DNA of 64,000 nucleotides. Origin: Agromyces aurantiacus (GTDB lineage: Bacteria; Actinomycetota; Actinomycetes; Actinomycetales; Microbacteriaceae). Where the stretch lies: positions 2,852,001 through 2,916,000 of the forward strand of contig NZ_JAFBBW010000001.1 in assembly GCF_016907355.1 (NCBI RefSeq), read 5' to 3'. Positions 1 through 7,573 of this stretch are shown in pieces. Position 1 is the first letter of the stretch. Each line of letters begins with the position of its first letter. Both the position numbers and the translations under genes were made by a program. Under the pieces are notes generated by a model. That model was not told where the DNA came from. It made no database searches and saw only the letters and a program-made list of their open reading frames with translations.

Positions 1-582
1 GGGGTAGACGAGCACCAGGCCTGCGGGCACTTCCTCTCCGCCATCCCGCAGCCGCGCGGTCGCCCCGGCAGTGAGGTTGCCACCCGCGCTCGCGCCGCCG
101 AGCAGGATTTCGCTCGCCGGGACGCCGAACAGCTCCTGGGAGTGCGCGACCGCGTGCCGCCATCCCGCGAGCACCTCGTCCGACGGTTCGGGGAAATGCG
201 TCTCGCCCAGGCACTTGACGTAGTCGAGGGCGAGCACGGGGATGCCGCGCGACGCCAGCTCGAGGGCGACCCAGTGCGACTCGGGCATGTCGAGGTGCCC
301 GCCGATGAAGGCGCCGCCGTGCACCCACACCAGGGCCCGACCGGATGCCCCGGCCGAGGCATCCCGATACCGCCGTGCTGGAACGCGGCGTCCGCGCGGT
401 CCGTCGATGCGGAGGTCGGCGATCTCCACGTGCGCGAGGCGCGGGAAGCGGCGCGTGAGCGACGCCGTGTCGATGTCGGGGCGCGGGTCTTCGGGCTCGC
501 CGTTCTCGGCGAGCCAGCGCACCGCCTCCGCGAGCGGCATGCGCCGGAAGTCCGGCACGGTCGTCGCGTCCGGATCAGCCAC
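1..582 (-). CDS. HSL-type alpha/beta hydrolase (esterase), 3' end outside window
   Basis: The C-terminus runs off the left edge; 194 codons are visible. They show the hormone-sensitive-lipase family signature: an HGGAF oxyanion-hole motif followed by GASAGG, the nucleophile-elbow serine motif (normally GDSAGG). The Asp and His of the triad would lie beyond the window. The GTG start at 582 is chosen because AAGGGAAG lies about 5-8 bases upstream and no ATG fits the frame. It is the last gene seen of a leftward operon with two deglycosidase-like fusions and a sugar oxidase, so it may remove acyl groups from a glycoside or an aglycone ester; that role is inference. Family assignment is firm, substrate unknown. 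Confidence 0.85.
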   Translation of the reverse strand, partial: MADPDATTVPDFRRMPLAEAVRWLAENGEPEDPRPDIDTASLTRRFPRLAHVEIADLRIDGPRGRRVPARRYRDASAGASGRALVWVHGGAFIGGHLDMPESHWVALELASRGIPVLALDYVKCLGETHFPEPSDEVLAGWRHAVAHSQELFGVPASEILLGGASAGGNLTAGATARLRDGGEEVPAGLVLVYP

Positions 583-594
583 GGACGCTTCCCT

Positions 595-687
595 TCATGC
601 GAGTCGTTCCTCGCGCCTCGTGAGGTACGCCGCGAGGAATGCCGCCACGACGACTCGATGGCGTTCTCGCAGTTTCGCGTCGCTCAT
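595..687 (-). CDS. 30-codon small ORF coupled to both neighbours
   Basis: ATG at 687 overlaps the TGA of the upstream fusion gene in an ATGA arrangement, and the stop at 595-597 lies just before the ribosome site of the esterase gene. The peptide begins MSDAKLRERHRVVVAAF and ends LTRREERLA: basic, helical-looking, with a short hydrophobic middle. I recognise no family. About 70% of its third positions are G or C, lower than in its neighbours, and it uses AAA, CGA and GCA codons. It could be a coupling ORF, a small subunit, or the remnant of a longer gene. Coding status is uncertain. Confidence 0.4.
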   Translation of the reverse strand: MSDAKLRERHRVVVAAFLAAYLTRREERLA

Positions 688-2159
688 GCCGGCTGCACCT
701 CCCGCATGGCCGACCGGATGAGGTCGTGCTGGCGACGCACGAGCAGGAGCGGGTCAACCTCGCCGAGCTCGGCGAACGCGTGGCCCTCCCACTCGCTCGA
801 CCAGTAGCCGCGGTAGCCGCCCTCGACGAAGACGCGCACGAGCTCGGGGTAGTCGATCGCGGGCTCCTGGCCGTCGTCGTCGATGTCGTAGAACTTCGCG
901 TGCACGTGCAGGATCTGCGGCATGATGTCGGCCCACTCGCGCGGATCCACATGGCCGTGCATGTTGAACGCGAGGTGCGCGAACGAGCCGAGGCGCCCCG
1001 GGTCGAAGTCGCGGCCGCGCAGGTAGCCGATGAACTCCTCCTGGCGCTCGCGCATCGGTGCGTCGGTCGCCCAGATCGCCTGCAGCCGGTCGACCGCCTC
1101 GTCGTCGAGGCCCGCGCGGCGCACCGCGCGCAGCAGCGTGGGCGACATCGCGTGCATGGTCGACGAGAAGTCGGCGACGAAGCCGAGCAGCGGCGAGTCG
1201 AGCTCGGCGTAGGTCTCGCGGACCTTCAGCATCGGGTCGGCGTTCGGCCCGAGCGGCGCGTGGATCTCGTAGCCCAGCTTGAGGTTCAGTTCCTCGGCCA
1301 CGGGCAGCAGCCGACGCAGCAGCTCGGGCTTGGCCGACTGGATGCGCACGAGCGGGAAGCCGAGCTTCGCCGCACCGCGGAACTGCGTCTCGCTGAACGC
1401 GAACTCCTCGTCGGGCGTCATGTCGCGGTCGCGGCGGCGCCCCATGTCGAGGTTCGCGCCGAACGAGCTCGCGTCGAACCCATGCCGGTCGAACGCGTCG
1501 CGCCAGGTGCGCACGAACCCGTCGGAGACGACCGGGTAGGTCGGCAGCACCTGGGATGCCACGATCTCGATGCCCGGGCCGATGCCGAGTTCGGCCACGC
1601 GGTCGAGCAGGCCGTCGAAGTCGTACCAGCCCGCACGGAACTCCGCGCTCGCGGAGTAGAGCGTGAGACCCAGCTTGAACGGGTCGGCGTCCGTCGCGGG
1701 CGGCGGCGGCGCGACATCCGTCACCAGCGCCGGGGCGGGCGCGTCGTGGTCGGTGACCGTGAGGGCGAGCGACTGGCGCACCACGTTCGGCACGTACATG
1801 CCGGGCCCGCCGTCGGCGCCGGGCACGATCTGCATGTACGGCAGGCGCAGCTCGCCGAAGATCTCGACGTCGTGGGTCTCGCCGAGCGTGACGGGCTGCT
1901 CACGCGTCGCGATGAGCAGCGGGTGCGCCTGCAGGAACCAGAGCACGTCGCTCTGCTTCGGCAGTTCATCGAGCGCGTAGCGCACGCCGCCGAGCTCGAA
2001 CGCGAGGTCGCCCTGGGGCACCTCCTCGCCGTCGATCGTGAGGCGCAGCGTCGAGACCGACGAGAGCCAGAGGCTTCGGTACCACGGCAGCGTGAGCGAA
2101 AGCGCGAGGCCATCGGGGTGGGTGCGCAGGCTGTCGGCCTGGATGAGTCCGTTCGGCAT
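684..2159 (-). CDS. C-glycoside deglycosidase-like beta-alpha fusion (DUF6379-like + sugar isomerase TIM barrel)
   Basis: 491 aa. Residues 1-about 140 look like the beta-type domain of C-glycoside deglycosidases (LPWYRSL, IDGEEV, a closing LRLPYMQI). Residues about 160-485 are a xylose-isomerase-like TIM barrel resembling the alpha subunit. The four metal ligands expected of that fold are visible: E298 (YEIHAP), D330 (VADFSS), H420 (HVHAKFYDID) and E456 (SSEWEG). In the known systems, from memory, alpha and beta are separate polypeptides that cleave the C-C glycosidic bond of a 3-keto-glycoside with a divalent metal. Here they are one chain. It lies 45 bases downstream of a second fusion and in the operon of a GMC sugar oxidase. 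It could instead act on 3-keto O-glycosides or epimerise a free keto-sugar. Confidence 0.75.
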   Translation of the reverse strand: MPNGLIQADSLRTHPDGLALSLTLPWYRSLWLSSVSTLRLTIDGEEVPQGDLAFELGGVRYALDELPKQSDVLWFLQAHPLLIATREQPVTLGETHDVEIFGELRLPYMQIVPGADGGPGMYVPNVVRQSLALTVTDHDAPAPALVTDVAPPPPATDADPFKLGLTLYSASAEFRAGWYDFDGLLDRVAELGIGPGIEIVASQVLPTYPVVSDGFVRTWRDAFDRHGFDASSFGANLDMGRRRDRDMTPDEEFAFSETQFRGAAKLGFPLVRIQSAKPELLRRLLPVAEELNLKLGYEIHAPLGPNADPMLKVRETYAELDSPLLGFVADFSSTMHAMSPTLLRAVRRAGLDDEAVDRLQAIWATDAPMRERQEEFIGYLRGRDFDPGRLGSFAHLAFNMHGHVDPREWADIMPQILHVHAKFYDIDDDGQEPAIDYPELVRVFVEGGYRGYWSSEWEGHAFAELGEVDPLLLVRRQHDLIRSAMREVQPA

Positions 2160-2204
2160 GGTCCGTGTCCTGTCCTGGGTGGTGCCGTCAGCGGATGCCG
2201 CGGC

Positions 2205-3506
2205 TCAGAGCCCTGCGGCGATGCGGCGGATGAGCGAGTGCTGGCGTCGCACCTGTTCGATCGCGCGCCACGGCTCGCGCTCGCCCTCGTACTCGCTCGA
2301 GAGGTACCCGGTGTATCCGGCGTCCTTGAGCGCGCGGAGCACGGGCTCCCACGGGATCTGCTGGTCCTCCTGCTGCTCGTCGATGTCGTGGAACTTCGCC
2401 TGGATGAACACGACGTACTTCGCGATGTCGGCGATGTCGGCCGGGTCGACGCCGATGCCGTCGAGGAACGCCGGACGCTGCCCGGGCAGCTCGCCGGGCC
2501 GCAGCGGGATGGGGCGGTCCTGGAAGATGCCGGTGTCGAGGAGCAGCCCGAAGTGCTGCGTGCCGGTGCGCTCGATGAGTTCGATGTAGTCGTCGACCAC
2601 CGGGTGCTTGATCGGCGTCGGCGAGTGGATCTCGGGGCAGATCACGACGTCCAGCTCGGCGGCCAGGTCGAGCGACCGCTCTACCGATTCCGTCCAGATC
2701 GGGTCGGGCACGAGGTCGCTCGACACGACGCCGATCTTCGGCCGCACGAACCGGAAACCGAGGCGCTTCGCGAGCCGCAGGTCGCGCTGCAGCATCCCGG
2801 CGCCCTCCTCGGCCGTGAGCCGGCGCGCGTTCGGCCCGCTCGAGTGCAGCCGGGTGTCGATCCACGAACCGTAGTTCGTGGGCTCGAGCCCGTACCGGTC
2901 GAGGAGGTCGAACCACCGGTCGATCCACTCGGTCGTGGGCTCCGGGTACCCGGCGACGTGGCCCTCGCCGAGGATCTCGACACCGGTCGCGCCGACGTCG
3001 GCGACGTGCGCGAGCGCCGTCTCGAGGTCGAGCACCGTGCCGTAGTCGGTCATGTAGCTGTACAGCGAGACGCCGTACTCGAAGGGGCCGCCGTCGCCAT
3101 CGGGCGAGAGTGTGACGTGCCGGCTCACCCGGTACGTGCTCGGCTGGTGCTCCTCAGGGATGTACGACATCCGGAGGCGCAGCTCGATCGCCACCTCGTG
3201 CGTGCCCTGCGGGAGCCCGCCCTCGAACGGCACGGTCACGACGGCGGCTTCCTCGAGCGGCCACCGCACGCCATCGGAGTCCCACAGCTCGGCGAGCGTG
3301 TACGTGCGCCCACCGAAGGTCCAGCGCGGCACGTCCGCCGCGACGTCCACGAGGTCGCCGACGCGCACCGCGATGCCGTCGATGAGCGACGCCGCCATGC
3401 CTCGGTATGACGGCATTCGCACGCGGATCTGGAAGCCGGTGACCCGGTCGCCCTCGCGGACGTTCCGGAAGCCGGTGGACTGGATGAGGTCTCGTTCGAG
3501 CAGCAT
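2205..3506 (-). CDS. C-glycoside deglycosidase-like beta-alpha fusion, paralogue 2
   Basis: 433 aa. The N-terminal ~130 residues give the clearest match here to the deglycosidase beta-type domain: FRNV, a GFQIRVR strand, SYRG, GGRTYTLAEL, RWPLEEA, GGLPQGTHEV and LRMSYIP. A TIM-barrel domain follows (about 143-430) with E292 (PEIHSP), D324 (LLDTGIF) and E405 (SSEYEG). At the position of the fourth ligand this protein has Q369 (FIQAKFHDID), with a His four residues later, unlike its two paralogues in this window, so substrate or chemistry may differ. The ATG at 3506 follows a purine-rich GAGAGAGAG stretch. It lies 44 bases downstream of the GMC oxidase. A cytosolic C-C or C-O bond-cleaving lyase on oxidised glycosides is the likely role; substrate unknown. 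Confidence 0.78.
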   Translation of the reverse strand: MLLERDLIQSTGFRNVREGDRVTGFQIRVRMPSYRGMAASLIDGIAVRVGDLVDVAADVPRWTFGGRTYTLAELWDSDGVRWPLEEAAVVTVPFEGGLPQGTHEVAIELRLRMSYIPEEHQPSTYRVSRHVTLSPDGDGGPFEYGVSLYSYMTDYGTVLDLETALAHVADVGATGVEILGEGHVAGYPEPTTEWIDRWFDLLDRYGLEPTNYGSWIDTRLHSSGPNARRLTAEEGAGMLQRDLRLAKRLGFRFVRPKIGVVSSDLVPDPIWTESVERSLDLAAELDVVICPEIHSPTPIKHPVVDDYIELIERTGTQHFGLLLDTGIFQDRPIPLRPGELPGQRPAFLDGIGVDPADIADIAKYVVFIQAKFHDIDEQQEDQQIPWEPVLRALKDAGYTGYLSSEYEGEREPWRAIEQVRRQHSLIRRIAAGL

Positions 3507-3550
3507 CGTCGCTCTCTCTCGTGGTCGGTTGGGGTGGATTTCAGGTGGAA

Positions 3551-5146
3551 TCAGGCGGTGACGGATGCCGCGGTGCCCGCCGAGAGCTCCTCGACGGCCT
3601 TCCGCGCCCCGCGCACGGCGATCGCGAGGCTCATGAGCGTCGGGTTCACCGTGGTCGGCGTGGGGATGAGTGCGTTGCCCCCGACGACGAGGCCGTCGAC
3701 GCCCCACACCCTGGACCACGGGTCGGCGACGGAGGTGCCGTCGTCGGTCTCGCCCATGCGCATCGTGCCCTGGTAGTGCAGGCTCGAGCCGTTCGGCAGG
3801 AGCCGCGGCTCGGCGACGAAGGTGCCGAGCGCAGTCCCCGCGCGACGGAGACGCTCGGTCGCCGCCTCGATCTCGGCGAGCTCGCGGTCCGTGAGCTCGT
3901 ACCGGATGGTCATGTTCGGGAAGCCGCGGTAGTCGAGCTCGTCGTCGTCGAAGGTGACCGCGTCCTCGTAGCGCGGGAACTTGCGCATGCCGTACCCCAT
4001 GTTGACGTAGCCCCAGCGGTTGTTCGCGAGCGGGTGCCCGGGGTCCATCGGGAAGGGCGTGGTCTCGGAGTACATGACCTGCAGCGCGAAGGGATGGTCG
4101 GGCTCCGAGAACGGGATGCGGTTGACGGCCGCGACCGGGTCGGCCGCGTTCGCCGAACGGCGGGCCAGCTCCGCGTCGAGCTCGTCCTCGGTGGCGTGGC
4201 GACCCATCCGCTCCCCGTCGAGCGCCACGGTGGAGATGACGACCGGGTGCTCGGTCAGGTAGTGGCCGAGCGCGGCGGGCCGGATGCCCGACGCCCACAG
4301 CAGCTGCGGCGAGCGGAAGGCATCGGCGGCGACGACGACCAGGTCGGCGGGTACGAACGCCGTCTGCTTCGTGCGCAGGTCCTCCACCGTGACGCCCGTG
4401 ACGTGGTCGGCGTCGCGCTCGATGCGGCGCACGAGCGACAGGTCGCGCAACTCGAACCGCTCGGCAAGGGGGTTCCCCGGCTCGATGAGCGGGCCGAGCA
4501 CCGCGTCGACGCCGGCCCAGCGCATCGTGCCGTCGGGCTGCGGATCGCCCGCGACGGGCAGCGTGCTGGGACCGTAGCCCTCGGGCAGCTCGCCGCTGAA
4601 CTCCTCCGCGAGCAGCGAGCGGATGCCGCGTCCGACGGCGGAGTCCGCGAACGCCGCACTCTGCTTGTGCAGGAGGTGCTCCGCCTCGACGATGAGATCC
4701 TCCCACTCATCGTCGGCGATGAAGTCGACCTTCTCGCTGAAGGCCGGACGGGGGATGGCGCAGGTCCAGTGCGCGCCCTGTCCGCCGACGTTCGTGGACC
4801 CGGCAGCAGCAGGGAAGGCCTGCGCGTGCGCCGAACCTGCGCCGCCGAAGTCGAACAGGTGCGTGCCCTGACGGGCCGTGAACATGCCCTCGACGACCGT
4901 GCCGGCGGGGATGCCGAGCGACTCGCGGAACTCCCCCGCCTGCGGGCCCTGCGACATCTCGCGAGCGCGAGCCTTGGCGTCGGGATCGACGATGTTGCGG
5001 ACGCTCTCGCCCGGGATGTCCGTCAGCCGGGGACCCGCCTCGAACATGACCACGCGGGCGTCGGGAAGGCCCTCCAGGAGCAGGCGCGCGTAGGCGGAGC
5101 CGATCGGCCCGCTGCCGACGACGGCGATCGTGGGGCGGTGCGACAT
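3551..5146 (-). CDS. GMC / pyranose-oxidase-like FAD glycoside 3-oxidase
   Basis: 531 aa. A Rossmann GSGPIG at residues 11-16 binds FAD. VGGQGAHWTCAIPR (120-133) matches the pyranose 2-oxidase motif, whose His (here H126) carries covalent FAD in the fungal enzyme. The C-terminal active-site pair is present: H457 in SLHYQGTMRMG and N501 in TVNPTLMS. Bacterial relatives such as CarA (from memory) oxidise the 3-OH of the sugar in C-glycosides, the step needed before deglycosidase action. The two fusion genes immediately downstream make that role likely here. The start follows AAGAGGAGA. The enzyme should be cytosolic, since no signal peptide is seen. Alternative: an oxidase for free sugars or O-glycosides. 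Confidence 0.82.
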   Translation of the reverse strand: MSHRPTIAVVGSGPIGSAYARLLLEGLPDARVVMFEAGPRLTDIPGESVRNIVDPDAKARAREMSQGPQAGEFRESLGIPAGTVVEGMFTARQGTHLFDFGGAGSAHAQAFPAAAGSTNVGGQGAHWTCAIPRPAFSEKVDFIADDEWEDLIVEAEHLLHKQSAAFADSAVGRGIRSLLAEEFSGELPEGYGPSTLPVAGDPQPDGTMRWAGVDAVLGPLIEPGNPLAERFELRDLSLVRRIERDADHVTGVTVEDLRTKQTAFVPADLVVVAADAFRSPQLLWASGIRPAALGHYLTEHPVVISTVALDGERMGRHATEDELDAELARRSANAADPVAAVNRIPFSEPDHPFALQVMYSETTPFPMDPGHPLANNRWGYVNMGYGMRKFPRYEDAVTFDDDELDYRGFPNMTIRYELTDRELAEIEAATERLRRAGTALGTFVAEPRLLPNGSSLHYQGTMRMGETDDGTSVADPWSRVWGVDGLVVGGNALIPTPTTVNPTLMSLAIAVRGARKAVEELSAGTAASVTA

Positions 5147-5166
5147 GTGCGTCTCCTCTTCGAGTC

Positions 5167-6663
5167 TCACGCGGTGGCGGGTTCGGTGGCGGGCTCGGTG
5201 GCGGTCGGCGTGGGCTCGTCGGAGAGCCGGCCCGCCGGGAGCAGGATGGCCGCGACCACCCCGACCGCGTAGGTGATGGCGAGGGCGGCGAAGACGGGGA
5301 CGAAGACGTCGCCGTAGATCTGCGCCACCTCGCCCTGGATCGAGGGCACAGCGCCGTGGACGACGTCCGGCGTGAGCGACGAGGCGTCCAGGGATGCGGG
5401 CAGCCGCGCGGCGACCCCTGCTCCGATCACGCCGCCGATCACCGCAGTGCCGAGCGTCGAACCCATCTGCCGGACGAGATTCGTCGTGGCGGTGATCGTG
5501 CCGGTCTCGTTGCGCGGAACGGCGCCCTGCACCACGGCGATGACGAGGCTCATGAATGAGCCCGTGCCGATGCCGACGCAGAACATGACGGCCATCGGCA
5601 CCCACAGGGGCGTGCCGACGGGAAGCAGGGCCATGCCGAACAGGCCCACCGCGGCGAGTGTCGTGCCGAAGATCGCGTATCCGCGGTAGCGGCCGGTCCG
5701 GCTCGCGAGCCATCCCGTGGCCAGGTTCGCGACGAGCATGCCGAACACCGTGGCGATCGGAACGAGCCCCGACACCGTCGCGCTGGTGCGGTACGCCATC
5801 TGGAAGTACGTCGGCAGGTAGGCCGTGACCGAGAAGAGCCCGATGCCGATGATCGCCGAGAGGGCGACCCCGGCCGCGACGGTGCGGTCGGCGAACAGCC
5901 GCAGCGGGACGATGGGCTCGGCCGCGCGCACCTCGATCGCGAAGAAGGCGGCCAGGCCGATGCACGCGACGGCGAACGCCGCGACGGCCGCGAGCGCCGA
6001 GTGGGGGTCGCCCACCCAGGTGACGCCGAGCACGAGGGCGACGAGCGAGACGGTGAAGGTGATGGCGCCGCCGTAGTCGAAGCGCCGCGGCGCCCCGGTC
6101 TCGACGTGCGGCACGGCGAACGCCGCGAGCGCGAGCGCCGCGAGCCCGAGCGGCAGGTTGATCCAGAACACCCACGGCCAGCCCCAGTAGTCGGTGATCA
6201 ACCCGCCGAGCACGGGCCCGACGAGGATGGCGATGGGGAACGCGGCACCGATGATGCTCATGTACCGGGGGCGCTGGCGCGGTGTCGTCACGTACGCGAC
6301 GATCGTCTGCGACATCAGCTGGACGCCCGCGGAGCTCATGCCCTGCGCGATGCGCGCGAGAACGAGCTGGGTCATGTCCTGCGCGAAGCCGCACGCGAGC
6401 GAGGCGGCGAGGAACACCGCGACCGAGGTGAGGAACACGAGGCGCGGGCCGACCAGGTCGCCCAGCTTGCCGAGGACGGGGAAGAGCGCGGTGCCCGCGA
6501 GCGTGTAGCCGACGACGACCCAGCTCATCTGCTCGAGGGCGCCGAGTTCGCCCGCGACCGTGGCGAGCGAGGTCGCGACGATGGTGTGGTCGAGGGCGCC
6601 CAGGAACGCGACGGTGAGGAGCGACGAGACGAGGAGTCGGAGCCGGAGTGGGGAGAGCGACAT
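5167..6663 (-). CDS. MFS transporter, DHA2 (14-TM) type
   Basis: 498 aa with about 14 hydrophobic segments. LDHTIVATSLATVAGELG near the N-terminus is the typical TM1 motif of the DHA2 drug:H+ antiporter family. The C-terminal tail is a short Thr-Glu-Pro-Ala repeat. It is the first gene of the leftward operon, 20 bases before the sugar oxidase, with a good promoter and palindromic operator upstream. In this setting it may import the glycoside or export a toxic aglycone; the family is mostly known for export, so direction is undecided. Confidence 0.85.
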   Translation of the reverse strand: MSLSPLRLRLLVSSLLTVAFLGALDHTIVATSLATVAGELGALEQMSWVVVGYTLAGTALFPVLGKLGDLVGPRLVFLTSVAVFLAASLACGFAQDMTQLVLARIAQGMSSAGVQLMSQTIVAYVTTPRQRPRYMSIIGAAFPIAILVGPVLGGLITDYWGWPWVFWINLPLGLAALALAAFAVPHVETGAPRRFDYGGAITFTVSLVALVLGVTWVGDPHSALAAVAAFAVACIGLAAFFAIEVRAAEPIVPLRLFADRTVAAGVALSAIIGIGLFSVTAYLPTYFQMAYRTSATVSGLVPIATVFGMLVANLATGWLASRTGRYRGYAIFGTTLAAVGLFGMALLPVGTPLWVPMAVMFCVGIGTGSFMSLVIAVVQGAVPRNETGTITATTNLVRQMGSTLGTAVIGGVIGAGVAARLPASLDASSLTPDVVHGAVPSIQGEVAQIYGDVFVPVFAALAITYAVGVVAAILLPAGRLSDEPTPTATEPATEPATA

Positions 6664-6765
6664 ACGTGGAGTGCCCGAACGATCGAGCCGTCGACGCGAC
6701 CGGATGTGCCCTCGCTCGCGACCTCGCGACGAGGATCGGACCCAGCGGGTCCCGACGTCATGTCG

Positions 6766-6794
6766 ATTCTATGCGATCTTTAGCTTGAAATCAA
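6766..6794 (-). promoter_or_regulatory. Sigma70-type promoter of the MFS / oxidase / fusion operon
   Basis: On the minus strand, TTGATT (6794-6789) and TAGAAT (6771-6766) are separated by exactly 17 bases. The predicted start near 6759 leaves a leader of about 95 bases before the ATG at 6663. The -35 element lies inside a palindrome that also covers the stop codon of the upstream gene. Confidence 0.65.
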
Positions 6795-6800
6795 CTAAAG
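6778..6800. promoter_or_regulatory. Palindromic operator over the -35 box
   Basis: A 23-base imperfect palindrome with outer arms CTTTAG and CTAAAG and inner TTGA and TTCAA. It overlaps the -35 element of the operon promoter, a repressor-type position. The ROK regulator at 8730 is the nearest candidate binder; ROK operators are typically A/T-rich inverted repeats with such half-sites. The pairing with this regulator is inference. Confidence 0.55.
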
Positions 6801-7573
6801 GCCTCAGGCAGCCGAGCGGATGCCACGCGGTCGGCGATGCCCGAATCGTGACGGAGCCGGCTCAGGTCGTCGGCCGGATCGCCCGATTCCGCGGCGTCGA
6901 GTGCGCGACGCAGCGCGGCCCGCTCGGCGGACTCGTGCAGGGCAGGAGCGACCGTTCGACCGGCGGCAGTGCTCGTCGAGAGCTCGCGCCGCCCGATGGG
7001 GTCGTCGATCTCGAGCTCCGTCGTCGTCTCGCCGAGTGCGCGGACCCGCAGGACCGGGCCACCGGTCGTCGTCGCCGTCGCGACGAGCGTCCCGACCGGC
7101 GCCCGCCCCGCGGTCGGGCGCAACAGGGCGGCACCGCCCGTGGCGACGAGCTCCATCGGCCCGCCCGCGAGAAGGCGGATCCACCCGACGGCATCTCGAA
7201 CCAGCGCGGGGAGGCCGCCGGGCTCGGCACGGCACTCGGCGACGATCACCCGCGCGAGCGCAGTGCCCCGCGCCTCGAGCGCTCGCGCGACGAGATCGTG
7301 CCGGAGTCGCGGCCGGTGGAGCAGGAGCGGGACGTCGACGCCGGCCGCGAGGGCGTCGATCGCGTCGACGGGCGCCCGACCGGGGTCGGCCACGAGCACG
7401 GCGCCCGCACCACCCGCCGCGGCCCGCGCCGCGGCATCCCACCACTCGCCGCGGCCGTCGACGACGACGACCGCGCGCTCGGGAGCCGAGGCCTCCTCGG
7501 CGCGGAACGGGAGTCCCGCGACGGCCACCCGGAACCCCGGCGCGGTCGCGACGACGCCGATGCGCGCGGTCAC
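6791..7573 (-). CDS. Unknown protein coupled to a Gfo/Idh/MocA oxidoreductase
   Basis: 260 aa, starting at a GTG that overlaps the stop of the upstream oxidoreductase (GTGA). I do not recognise a family with confidence. The first ~85 residues alternate beta strands and Ala-rich helices without an intact GxGxxG. The rest (RDAVGWIRLLAGG onward, then strands and a C-terminal helix) loosely recalls the C-terminal half of Gfo/Idh/MocA proteins. It may be a degenerate, non-NAD-binding partner forming a heteromer with its upstream neighbour. There is no signal peptide or membrane segment. Coding is well supported by codon bias and by translational coupling. Confidence 0.7.
   Translation of the reverse strand: MTARIGVVATAPGFRVAVAGLPFRAEEASAPERAVVVVDGRGEWWDAAARAAAGGAGAVLVADPGRAPVDAIDALAAGVDVPLLLHRPRLRHDLVARALEARGTALARVIVAECRAEPGGLPALVRDAVGWIRLLAGGPMELVATGGAALLRPTAGRAPVGTLVATATTTGGPVLRVRALGETTTELEIDDPIGRRELSTSTAAGRTVAPALHESAERAALRRALDAAESGDPADDLSRLRHDSGIADRVASARLPEAFS

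Noticed and set aside
575..952. 125-codon minus-strand frame ending in MKGSVRG
   Set aside because: Out-of-frame shadow of the fusion gene; its last codons only cover the esterase ribosome site.
639..3410. Very long plus-strand open frame opposite the fusion genes
   Set aside because: Antisense shadow of two well-supported minus-strand genes; the product is Arg/Val/Glu-rich with no domain, an effect of strong third-position GC.
5170..5205. GGTGGCGGGTTC-type direct repeat as a possible mobile-element end
   Set aside because: It simply encodes the Thr-Glu-Pro-Ala tail of the MFS protein and has no matching partner.
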